From an uncultured Thalassolituus sp. (GTDB lineage: Bacteria; Pseudomonadota; Gammaproteobacteria; Pseudomonadales; Oceanobacteraceae), in NCBI GenBank assembly GCA_913054055.1, contig CAJXIT010000238.1, positions 1 to 5,707 on the forward strand: a stretch of 5,707 nucleotides of DNA, given 5' to 3'. Every line of letters begins with the position of its first letter. The stretch's first letter is position 1. The notes under the pieces are model-generated. The model was not told where the DNA came from. It was given only the letters and a program-made list of their open reading frames with translations, and did not search any database. Shown here in pieces: positions 1 to 5,559 of the stretch. The position numbers were made by a program, and so were the translations under genes.

Positions 1-34
1 TGGTGCGAATTAAGGTCCAAAAGATAGATTTCAT
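1..34 (-). CDS. 5' end of an unidentified gene (first 11 codons only)
   Basis: The minus strand opens with ATG at 34-32 and reads MKSIFWTLIRT before leaving the window. An AGAGG Shine-Dalgarno (plus-strand 40-44) sits 5 nt upstream, which is ideal spacing. A perfect TATAAT lies about 40 bp upstream. Together these make a real gene start much more likely than chance, although only 11 codons are visible. The peptide begins with a basic residue followed by aromatic and aliphatic residues, as a signal peptide or membrane anchor would, but that is too little to assign a family. It is transcribed in the same direction as the DUF389/DUF2956 pair but has its own promoter, so it is probably a separate unit. 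Confidence 0.6.
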   Translation of the reverse strand, partial: MKSIFWTLIRT

Positions 35-65
35 GGCAGCCTCTGAATATGTGCTTATGCGTAAA

Positions 66-102
66 AGTGGCGCATTATAAACAATGGTCAGAATTTAGCC
101 AT
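66..102 (-). promoter_or_regulatory. rRNA-style promoter for the left-edge gene
   Basis: On the minus strand a perfect TATAAT (plus 74-79) is followed directly by GCGCCAC. This is the same -10 plus GC-rich discriminator as E. coli rrnB P1. At 17-bp spacing the -35 hexamer would be ATGGCT (97-102), a poor match, so the promoter may need an activator or UP-like help. Transcription would start near 68-65, giving a leader of about 30 nt before the ATG at 34. GC-rich discriminators are known to make promoters sensitive to ppGpp/DksA. Its use here is inferred. Confidence 0.5.
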
Positions 103-118
103 ACTCAGGGAGGCTAAA
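94..118. repeat. 7-bp inverted repeat, possible weak terminator or operator
   Basis: TTTAGCC (94-100) and GGCTAAA (112-118) are perfectly complementary around an 11-nt loop. The repeat lies just downstream of the stop of the DUF2956-like gene, where a terminator would be expected. However, on the minus strand only two T residues follow the stem, so it is not a classical intrinsic terminator. It also overlaps the presumed -35 region of the next minus-strand promoter and could instead be a protein-binding site. Confidence 0.4.
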
Positions 119-132
119 ACTGTCTATACGGA

Positions 133-492
133 TTAGGCTGTATGGCTTAGCACCATGTAAGAAATGAACCCTATCCAAGATAGTGTTAATAAGCCCCAAG
201 GTAGCCACTTTACGGGTGACTCTGGTGTGAGTGGTTGCTGGTCGTGACTCTCATCAATGGCTTGAGTGGGGTTTTTGGCTTTTTTAAGCTGTTTATCCAG
301 TTCTCTGGCCTTGGCTTTTTGCTGCTTCTTATACTGTTCAATGCCCTTTTGAATGCCTTGGGCAATGAGCTTGGTTTGCTCTTTGGTCTGCCCTGGTTTT
401 TGAATGCCACTGGCAATTTTATTGGCTTCATCAATGGTTTTATCTGAAGCAGCTTGTTTATTCTTTTTTGAGTATGTTTTCTTTGAGGCCAT
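133..492 (-). CDS. DUF2956-like small lysine-rich membrane-anchored protein
   Basis: This 119-residue protein has three parts. Residues 1-25 are a very basic N terminus. Residues 28-75 are a conserved-looking amphipathic, probably coiled segment containing QKPGQTKEQTKLIAQGI and then many K/Q/E residues. Residues 80-95 form an acidic/proline linker, followed by a single hydrophobic segment (about 96-115, starting KWLPWGLL) at the C terminus. The layout suggests a tail-anchored inner-membrane protein with a charged cytoplasmic domain. The QKPGQTKEQTK block and the C-terminal W-x-P-W-rich helix match my memory of DUF2956 (Pfam), a gammaproteobacterial family without known function. The gene starts 4 nt after the stop of the DUF389 gene, so the two are probably co-transcribed and translationally coupled. 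The Shine-Dalgarno is weak (TAAG inside the upstream gene's last codons), which fits coupling. Confidence 0.85.
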   Translation of the reverse strand: MASKKTYSKKNKQAASDKTIDEANKIASGIQKPGQTKEQTKLIAQGIQKGIEQYKKQQKAKARELDKQLKKAKNPTQAIDESHDQQPLTPESPVKWLPWGLLTLSWIGFISYMVLSHTA

Positions 493-496
493 GGTT

Positions 497-1450
497 TTAC
501 TTATACAGCTGATAAATTAAATAGGAAATCAAGGCGCACCAAAACAGCAGGCCAATGACAAAAACAATGAGTGCCGTATGTTGTTTTTCAGGCTCTCGCG
601 GTTTAATGCCTTTTAGTCTCATGGTTAACTGGGCGGTTAAGTTCACCGAGGCAATATTAGCAATTAATAACAATGCAGCGCCTAGGGCTTCTTTATATAG
701 CTCTAAGCCTAGACAAATGCCCAATGTCACAGTGGGCGGTAACAATGCTACCGCAACCATAACGCCCACTAGGACGGATGAAACACCTGTTGTAATGGAT
801 AATGCAGCAGCGGCGCCCGATGCCAGCGCTAAGGCCAGTCCATCTAAACCCACGTTGGTACGGGTCAGTAATTCCGGGGTTAGTTCAATTCCGGGGTAAA
901 AAACGCCCACTAAATAAGAGATACCTAACGCTAATGCTATTCCCACGGCGAGTGTTTTTAAACCGCCTAAAATGCCATTTACTTGGCCAAGTGTGGTGGA
1001 TAGAGATAAAGCCAAGTTAGGCCCTAATAATGGGGCAATGACCATCGCTCCGATTATGACCGCCACGTTATTTTCAATTAACCCGATGGCCGCCACTATG
1101 GTGCTTAAAAACACCAGCATCATATAGTGGCTGTCTAATTTCCCTTGATTTTTAAGTTGAGATAATAAGGCTTCTCGAGTCACGGTTGCTGAATTTGATT
1201 CTTTTTGTTTGTCGTAGGGTAGGGCGACTTCGAGTGGATAGGCAATGACACGAAAATTACTTTTTCCTGCCATCAGCTCTTGCAGCTGATCCAATACTTT
1301 TTGAGACTTGGACTTTTCTACCAAAATTTTAATGGCAATCTGTTTTTCGCTGTGACTGCTTATCCAGCAATCGACGGCATCGGTTTGTTTCGCAATGCGC
1401 AAAATGGCATCTTCATTACTGGGCGCTGCCACCGCTTCAATGGTAATCAT
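497..1450 (-). CDS. DUF389/TIGR00341 family multi-pass membrane protein
   Basis: This 317-residue protein has a soluble N-terminal part (about 1-80, alternating beta/alpha, ACT- or ferredoxin-like in pattern), a polar linker (83-107) and about seven hydrophobic segments: 109-125, 127-148, 160-185, 203-220, 222-243, 254-276 and 291-313. Diagnostic stretches are IENNVAVIIGAMVIAPLLGP (125-144), the Ala/Gly-rich helix near 203-217, and VALLPP (234-239). These are typical of the DUF389 membrane core, here with the N-terminal extension of TIGR00341 proteins. The family is widespread in bacteria and has no established biochemical role. A transport or channel-like function is only a guess. The start at 1450 is favoured because the beta strand ITIEAVAAP begins at once, as in relatives. 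No Shine-Dalgarno precedes it, and a TATAAT lies only 14 bp upstream. It is the first gene of a pair with the DUF2956-like gene. Confidence 0.9.
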   Translation of the reverse strand: MITIEAVAAPSNEDAILRIAKQTDAVDCWISSHSEKQIAIKILVEKSKSQKVLDQLQELMAGKSNFRVIAYPLEVALPYDKQKESNSATVTREALLSQLKNQGKLDSHYMMLVFLSTIVAAIGLIENNVAVIIGAMVIAPLLGPNLALSLSTTLGQVNGILGGLKTLAVGIALALGISYLVGVFYPGIELTPELLTRTNVGLDGLALALASGAAAALSITTGVSSVLVGVMVAVALLPPTVTLGICLGLELYKEALGAALLLIANIASVNLTAQLTMRLKGIKPREPEKQHTALIVFVIGLLFWCALISYLIYQLYK

Positions 1451-1464
1451 GTATTAATAGGCCA

Positions 1465-1470
1465 ATTATA
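1465..1470 (-). promoter_or_regulatory. -10 box for the DUF389 gene
   Basis: The minus strand carries a perfect TATAAT 14 bp before the start codon at 1450. At 17-bp spacing the -35 hexamer would be AGGGCT, which is not a match. If this -10 is used, transcription begins near 1458 and the mRNA leader is only about 8 nt. That agrees with the lack of any Shine-Dalgarno in front of the gene. It is based on a single box and remains tentative. Confidence 0.35.
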
Positions 1471-1509
1471 AGGTTTCATCTGGATATAGCCCTTCTGCAA
1501 CAGGCTCTG

Positions 1510-1515
1510 TATTAT
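1510..1515 (+). promoter_or_regulatory. Possible -10 box for the sensor kinase gene
   Basis: TATTAT (5 of 6 to consensus) lies 32 bp before the preferred ATG at 1542 in the divergent gap between the DUF389 and kinase genes. No recognisable -35 is found at 16-18 bp. The gap is only 76 bp, so this box and the opposing TATAAT at 1465-1470 would share upstream DNA, and the two promoters could interfere or be co-regulated. Confidence 0.25.
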
Positions 1516-1526
1516 GTAATAGTTAT

Positions 1527-4112
1527 ATGGAAAGAGAAACTATGCAAGGTTGCGTTGAATTCATGGCTAAATCCACAATGCTGATTACTCGGGTAGCCTT
1601 GTTGTATATGGTCTTCACAGGGTTCTGCCATGCATTGGTTCCCTTGGTGGATCAGCAGTATAGTTTAGAGCATGATTTATATTGGCATAAAACTGATCAA
1701 GTATTATCCATTGAAGAAATTGAGCAATGGTCGTTAGATCAATTTGAGAAACCTTTGAATCGCGAGTTCAGCGCAGGATATGACGATTCATATTTTTGGT
1801 TTCGATTTACCCTAGACTTTTCTGCAGCCCCCAATCAAAAATGGTTACTTGAAATACCTTTTTCTTTGCTTGATACAGTGACTTTGTACGAACCTTTAAA
1901 GAATGGGGGTTATAAAACGACTGAAACAGGTGATCGTAAAAAGTTTACTGATCGCCCCCTGCCTTTGCATCACTTTGTATTTCCATTAGAGCCACAGTTT
2001 GGAAAGCAAACCTATTTTTTACATGTCAAAACACAAGACAGTGTTCAAGTACCTTTAGAGCTTTGGCCTGAAGCACAATACCTTCCTCATTACAGCATCA
2101 GTTTAGGCGTACAAATGGCCTTTTTTGGTGCCATGTTGGTGATGATGATTTACAACATATTTATTTATGTCTCCACAAGGGATCGTAACTATTTATTCTA
2201 TATTGCATTTATTGGATTAATGGCGTTTTTTCAATTAGGGCTTCAAGGGTTCTCACATCAATTTTTATGGCCGAACTATCCGTGGTGGAGCAATATCAGT
2301 ATTCCTGTGTATGGTGTGATGTCCTTATTTTGTGGTTTATTGTTTGTTCGAAGTTTACTGAAAACTAAAGAGCATATTCCGAAATTTGATAAAGGTTTGA
2401 GTATCGTTAGTTATGTCATGTTGTTCGCTATCTGGCTAGCGCTATTTGGAGATTATGATTTGGCCATCGATGTCTCGCTAGTGACCACATCGATATTCTT
2501 TAATTTGGCGCTCATAGCGTTTTTATTATTAGTAAAACAAGGGCATAGAACGGCGAAAATTGTATTGGCTGCTTGGTCAATATTTTTAATGTCTGGCACG
2601 TTATCTATGTTAGGCATTTATGGGGTGGTGCCATTAGAAATTGCCGGTACCCATGCGTTGCAAATTGGCAGTATGTTAGAAGTGGTATTATTGTCCTTAG
2701 CTTTGGCAGATCGAATTAAAACGCTACGTAAAGAAAAGCTAGATATGGAAATAATTTCTAGCGATATCTTGCGTGTTTCCAATGAACAACTTGCCAACAG
2801 TAATCGCATGAAAGATGCGTTTATTGCAACTATTAGTCATGAAATTAAAACTCCAATGAATGCCATCCTGGGTTCGGCCCAGTTGTTAAAAGATGAATCG
2901 TTAACAGATAATCAAAATCAATACATTGAAGTAATTGAGCGCTCAGGTAGCGCCTTATTAACGATTTTGGATAACTTATTAGAATATTCGAAACTGGAGG
3001 CTGGGAAAGTATCAGTGATTGATCGGGAAACCAACATCGTTAATTTATGCGAAGAAGTAGTCAGTTTCTATGATATTCAATTACGTGCCAAGCCAGTTCG
3101 ATTGTACTTAAGTTATGAGGATGGTTTGCCAGAAAATATTTCTATTGATGATATTTTATTAAAGCATCTATTAATGAATCTCATATCAAATGCCATTAAG
3201 TTTACCGACCAGGGATTTGTTTGGGTCCATTTAAGTCAGTCTGATCACAAGTACTTGCAAATAGACGTGCAGGATACGGGGATTGGCATGAACCAAAAGC
3301 AACTTCATAAGATCTTCAGTGCATTCACACAGGCCGACGATTCTACCTCACGAAATTATGGAGGGACGGGTTTAGGATTAGTGATCTGTAAAAAAATATG
3401 TGCGTTATTAGAGGGCAGTATTACCGTTAAATCAAATACGGGAGAAGGGACGCTTTTTGTGGCTCAGGTTTCAGCAGCTTTTATCTCAGGTGAAGTTAAG
3501 CGTCAAACATTACCTGTCTCTTTAAATATCTTGGATACTGATGAATTCAAATTAGCATTTGATCGCTTTAAGTTTTCGACTAGTAATCAACAACCTCAAT
3601 TAGTTATTGATGATAAAGGTTGCGCGGCTATTAGTGACTCTAAAAGCCAAGTTGCAATACAAGGAGCAGTATTCGAGACTGCTATTTTAAAGGCAATTAT
3701 GTCATTGACTGGCCATGACATGAAGCATAAACAAGGGAATGCACTGGTTAAAAAATCTATTTTGGCAGTAGATGATGATGCAACTAATAGGTTGATTATA
3801 AGTAAAATACTGGACAAACTCGGTGTTGATTACAATGTGGCTGCGTCAGGTAATGAGGCATTAACATACGTATCTGAAAGAAAATTTGATGTTGTGCTGA
3901 TGGACATTGAAATGCCAGATAAAGATGGTTACGAAACCACAAAATCCATTAGAGAGTGGGAAAAAACCCATAATCAAATACCACTAAAAATAGTGGCATT
4001 AAGCGCACATGCTGCCAGTGAATTTAAAGATAAAGCTTTGTCATCGGGTATGAATGATTTTTTAAGCAAACCGGTCAATATTTCTGAATTAAAAGCATTG
4101 GTTGAGGCCTAA
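1527..4112 (+). CDS. Hybrid sensor histidine kinase/response regulator with 7TMR-DISM sensor
   Basis: An inner-membrane sensor kinase of up to 861 residues. Residues 13-36 form a signal peptide ending in CHA. About 37-185 is a periplasmic 7TMR-DISMED2-type beta domain, thought to bind small ligands. Seven membrane helices follow (about 193-215, 222-241, 256-277, 290-307, 318-336, 343-363, 375-393), then a short coiled linker. HisKA has SHEIKTPMN with phospho-acceptor His438. HATPase_c has the N box (N551, N555), G1 DTGIGM (from D583), the F box and G2 GGTGLGL (612-618). A linker of about 85 residues (655-740) precedes a complete receiver with acidic pocket D749-D751, phospho-acceptor D793 (MDIEMPDKDG), S826 and K848. 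All catalytic residues are present. There is no Hpt or output domain, so phosphate must pass to a protein encoded elsewhere. The start is listed at the longest ATG (1527). The ATG at 1542 has the better ribosome binding site, and both keep the signal peptide. The ligand cannot be read from sequence. Confidence 0.95.
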   Translation: MERETMQGCVEFMAKSTMLITRVALLYMVFTGFCHALVPLVDQQYSLEHDLYWHKTDQVLSIEEIEQWSLDQFEKPLNREFSAGYDDSYFWFRFTLDFSAAPNQKWLLEIPFSLLDTVTLYEPLKNGGYKTTETGDRKKFTDRPLPLHHFVFPLEPQFGKQTYFLHVKTQDSVQVPLELWPEAQYLPHYSISLGVQMAFFGAMLVMMIYNIFIYVSTRDRNYLFYIAFIGLMAFFQLGLQGFSHQFLWPNYPWWSNISIPVYGVMSLFCGLLFVRSLLKTKEHIPKFDKGLSIVSYVMLFAIWLALFGDYDLAIDVSLVTTSIFFNLALIAFLLLVKQGHRTAKIVLAAWSIFLMSGTLSMLGIYGVVPLEIAGTHALQIGSMLEVVLLSLALADRIKTLRKEKLDMEIISSDILRVSNEQLANSNRMKDAFIATISHEIKTPMNAILGSAQLLKDESLTDNQNQYIEVIERSGSALLTILDNLLEYSKLEAGKVSVIDRETNIVNLCEEVVSFYDIQLRAKPVRLYLSYEDGLPENISIDDILLKHLLMNLISNAIKFTDQGFVWVHLSQSDHKYLQIDVQDTGIGMNQKQLHKIFSAFTQADDSTSRNYGGTGLGLVICKKICALLEGSITVKSNTGEGTLFVAQVSAAFISGEVKRQTLPVSLNILDTDEFKLAFDRFKFSTSNQQPQLVIDDKGCAAISDSKSQVAIQGAVFETAILKAIMSLTGHDMKHKQGNALVKKSILAVDDDATNRLIISKILDKLGVDYNVAASGNEALTYVSERKFDVVLMDIEMPDKDGYETTKSIREWEKTHNQIPLKIVALSAHAASEFKDKALSSGMNDFLSKPVNISELKALVEA
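1529..1536 (+). promoter_or_regulatory. Ribosome binding site that favours the ATG at 1542
   Basis: GGAAAGAG ends 5 nt before the in-frame ATG at 1542. No comparable site stands before the longest ATG (1527). Upstream of the ATG at 1563 there is only an AAGG, ending 13 nt away, which is too far. This supports 1542 as the kinase start, with 1563 as second choice. Confidence 0.45.
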
Positions 4113-4138
4113 GCGTTAATCAATAGTGTATTAAACGC
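4113..4138. terminator. Possible weak bidirectional terminator hairpin between convergent genes
   Basis: GCGTTAAT (4113-4120) pairs with ATTAAACGC (4130-4138) with one bulged A, around a 9-nt loop. It starts right after the kinase stop codon and lies 15 bp beyond the stop of the convergent acetyltransferase gene. Neither strand has a proper T run after the stem, so termination would be weak or depend on Rho. The position between convergent genes is the main argument. Confidence 0.4.
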
Positions 4139-4153
4139 AACAAATTAAACCTA

Positions 4154-4750
4154 TTACTCCAGTACTTTCTCCATATAAATATGATCATCAAGCTTTTGGG
4201 TAAAACTCTTACTGTACTTTTTTGCTTTATAACCATTTCGCTTATAAAGCTCAATAGCATTAAGGTTATCTGCTCGAACATCCAGGGCAAGGGTTTTAAA
4301 TCCTCGATGTCTTGCAATTAGATCGGCTTGTTGAATTAACTGGCCACCTAAGCCTTTTCCACGATAACTGGGTTTAATCGCCACATGGCCCACACATAGG
4401 TGCTGCTTTTTGGGTGGACGTACTAAACGCAGTTCAAATAACAAGCCTCGCATAATCGATCTTAAACCATAATGGCTAATCATTGACTTGGCGGTTTGAA
4501 AAAAACCGTCATCGTGGTTCTGCTTTGTAGTTAAGGCTAATGTGCCCACTACTTCATCATTATTTAGTAATAAATAATGGTATTTATGGCTAAAAATGGT
4601 GTGGGGAGTGGCAAAGTATTTTTCTAAATATGCGGTGCTGCTTATGCCTTGCTTGCTACTGAAAACATAGTCAAAAGCTTTAGGGCCAGACAAACGCATT
4701 AATGGAGCAGCCTGCTGGGCATGTTTAGGTAAGGCGGCTGTAAATTTCAT
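4154..4750 (-). CDS. GNAT family N-acetyltransferase
   Basis: This 198-residue protein belongs to the GCN5-related acetyltransferase superfamily, cytoplasmic enzymes that move an acetyl group from acetyl-CoA to an amine. The acetyl-CoA pyrophosphate loop is clear: beta strand VGHVAIKPSYR followed by RGKGLGG (130-136). The next strand and helix, LALDVRADNLNAIELYKRNGY (155-174), form the usual C-terminal half with Asn164 and Tyr169 in the typical places. The N-terminal part (AAPLMRLSGPKAFDYVF, 14-30) resembles a GNAT subgroup whose members begin with an AAPL...SGP.AFDYVF segment, so the start at 4750 is likely right although no Shine-Dalgarno is visible. Residues 75-115 form an insertion before motif A that may shape the acceptor site. 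The substrate is unknown and could be a protein, antibiotic or metabolite. The gene is convergent with the kinase and divergent from the 170-residue gene, so it is probably transcribed alone. Confidence 0.9.
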   Translation of the reverse strand: MKFTAALPKHAQQAAPLMRLSGPKAFDYVFSSKQGISSTAYLEKYFATPHTIFSHKYHYLLLNNDEVVGTLALTTKQNHDDGFFQTAKSMISHYGLRSIMRGLLFELRLVRPPKKQHLCVGHVAIKPSYRGKGLGGQLIQQADLIARHRGFKTLALDVRADNLNAIELYKRNGYKAKKYSKSFTQKLDDHIYMEKVLE

Positions 4751-4829
4751 AAGGCGTTTACATAATTAGAATAATCAATTAAATTTTTATGATGATATGA
4801 CCACGTTAAGTGAATTCATAGCATGATTT

Positions 4830-4850
4830 CAATAGCCAATATGGCCATTG
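4830..4850. repeat. Dyad symmetry element in the divergent intergenic region
   Basis: CAATAGCCA (4830-4838) and TGGCCATTG (4842-4850) are inverted copies around ATA, with 8 of 9 positions complementary. The 21-bp size and 3-bp centre are typical of a site for a dimeric DNA-binding protein. It ends 7 bp before a TATAAC box (4858-4863) on the plus strand and so covers the -35 region of that possible promoter. A role as operator or activator site is inferred, and no regulator gene is adjacent. Confidence 0.5.
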
Positions 4851-4857
4851 ATGTATT

Positions 4858-4863
4858 TATAAC
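4858..4863 (+). promoter_or_regulatory. Possible -10 box for the 170-residue gene
   Basis: TATAAC (5 of 6 to consensus) lies 21 bp before the ATG at 4885. No -35 match is present at 16-18 bp because that stretch is occupied by the dyad, as in promoters that depend on an activator. Transcription would begin near 4869-4870 and leave a leader of about 15 nt without a Shine-Dalgarno. Confidence 0.3.
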
Positions 4864-4884
4864 GACTGAGCTTATGATTTTAAA

Positions 4885-5397
4885 ATGACGACTATAAGTA
4901 AAGGTGAGCAAGAAAAAATCCAGTTAGAGCATAAGGCTGCTAAGGTCTTTATGCGTGCTTATGAGCTTAAAACAGGTCATAAAATCCGCCATATTTGGCA
5001 TAACAAACCCAGAAGGCCTGATACCTCATGCATGCTTGATGATGAGCATTTAGACCTGGAAATCGCACACCTTTATGGTAGTGAATTAGAAGCCATGGAA
5101 TTTTTAGGAAGGGAGCTTTCGCAGCAATCTAAACGGGATCTGCAAGCATTGAATCGAGCTTGCAATGTTAATGATCGACTGTTGACAGCACTTAATTTAA
5201 TACTAGAAAATAAATCGAAAAAACAATATAAATCAAATCGAGTCTGGCTTGTGATTCGTAATGTGCATCCTGAGTGGGATGTAAATACTATTAAATGTTT
5301 ACTGCCTCAAATTAAAATGCCTAATGGCCACCCGTTTGATCAGATATGGCTGGTAGCTGAAGAAAGTGACTCATTAGGTATTGTTCAAATTTATTAG
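4885..5397 (+). CDS. Unnamed 170-residue protein, possible PD-(D/E)XK nuclease-like fold
   Basis: I do not recognise a named family. The protein is soluble, with no signal peptide or membrane segment. The order of elements is: an N-terminal helix with Glu9/Glu15 (residues 6-28); IRHIWH; RRPDTSCML with Pro45-Asp46; a strand DLEIAHLYG (57-65) with Glu59; a long helical region (66-112); a strand VWLVIRNVH (120-128); and strands DQIWLVA and GIVQIY to the end. A helix with a Glu, then PD, about 12 residues, then E-x-A on a hydrophobic strand and later strands resembles the restriction-endonuclease-like fold, but the usual Lys after the Glu is absent (Ala61, His62 instead). It could be a variant or inactive nuclease, and this is inference. 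The only in-frame ATG is at 4885, since an in-frame TGA lies at 4867. No Shine-Dalgarno precedes it. The gene is monocistronic, divergent from the acetyltransferase. Confidence 0.8.
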   Translation: MTTISKGEQEKIQLEHKAAKVFMRAYELKTGHKIRHIWHNKPRRPDTSCMLDDEHLDLEIAHLYGSELEAMEFLGRELSQQSKRDLQALNRACNVNDRLLTALNLILENKSKKQYKSNRVWLVIRNVHPEWDVNTIKCLLPQIKMPNGHPFDQIWLVAEESDSLGIVQIY

Positions 5398-5472
5398 TTA
5401 GCATTGGCATCAACTTTGGGGGCCCTTTCATGGTTTTCACTGTCTCTAAATAGTTTAGGGTCACTAATTCAT

Positions 5473-5504
5473 GTTTAACCGGTAATCCCTTCGATTACTT
5501 AAAC
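5473..5504. repeat. Hairpin downstream of the 170-residue gene
   Basis: GTTTAA (5473-5478) pairs with TTAAAC (5499-5504), and GTAATC (5482-5487) pairs with GATTAC (5493-5498). This gives 12 base pairs with a CCG bulge on the left arm and a 5-nt loop. It sits 75 bp past the stop of the upstream gene and 55 bp before the next start. The stem is AT-rich and no T run follows on either strand, so it is not a standard intrinsic terminator. It may still stop transcription with Rho, or act as an mRNA structure or protein site. The rest of the 162-bp gap shows no gene or convincing promoter. Confidence 0.45.
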
Positions 5505-5559
5505 GCCATACTGTTGTTAAGCGCTGAGATTTTCTGCTCATATTTTTTTACTGGTGAAA

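Noticed and set aside
235..447. A 70-residue hydrophobic plus-strand frame
   Set aside because: It lies wholly inside the DUF2956-like gene on the opposite strand. Its Leu/Phe richness is the antisense reading of Lys/Gln-rich codons, and it has no ribosome binding site.
555..899. A 114-residue plus-strand frame, with a further frame at 802-1020
   Set aside because: Both are antisense to the well-supported DUF389 membrane core, and their composition is that of a shadow frame.
1623..1640. A lipoprotein lipobox at Cys34 of the kinase signal peptide
   Set aside because: The residues before the Cys (Thr-Gly-Phe) do not fit a lipobox because Phe at -1 is not accepted. Cleavage after CHA at residue 36 by signal peptidase I is more likely.
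4120..4317. A 65-residue minus-strand frame
   Set aside because: It overlaps the GNAT gene in another frame of the same strand. The GNAT frame carries a full acetyl-CoA motif and this one has no recognisable features.
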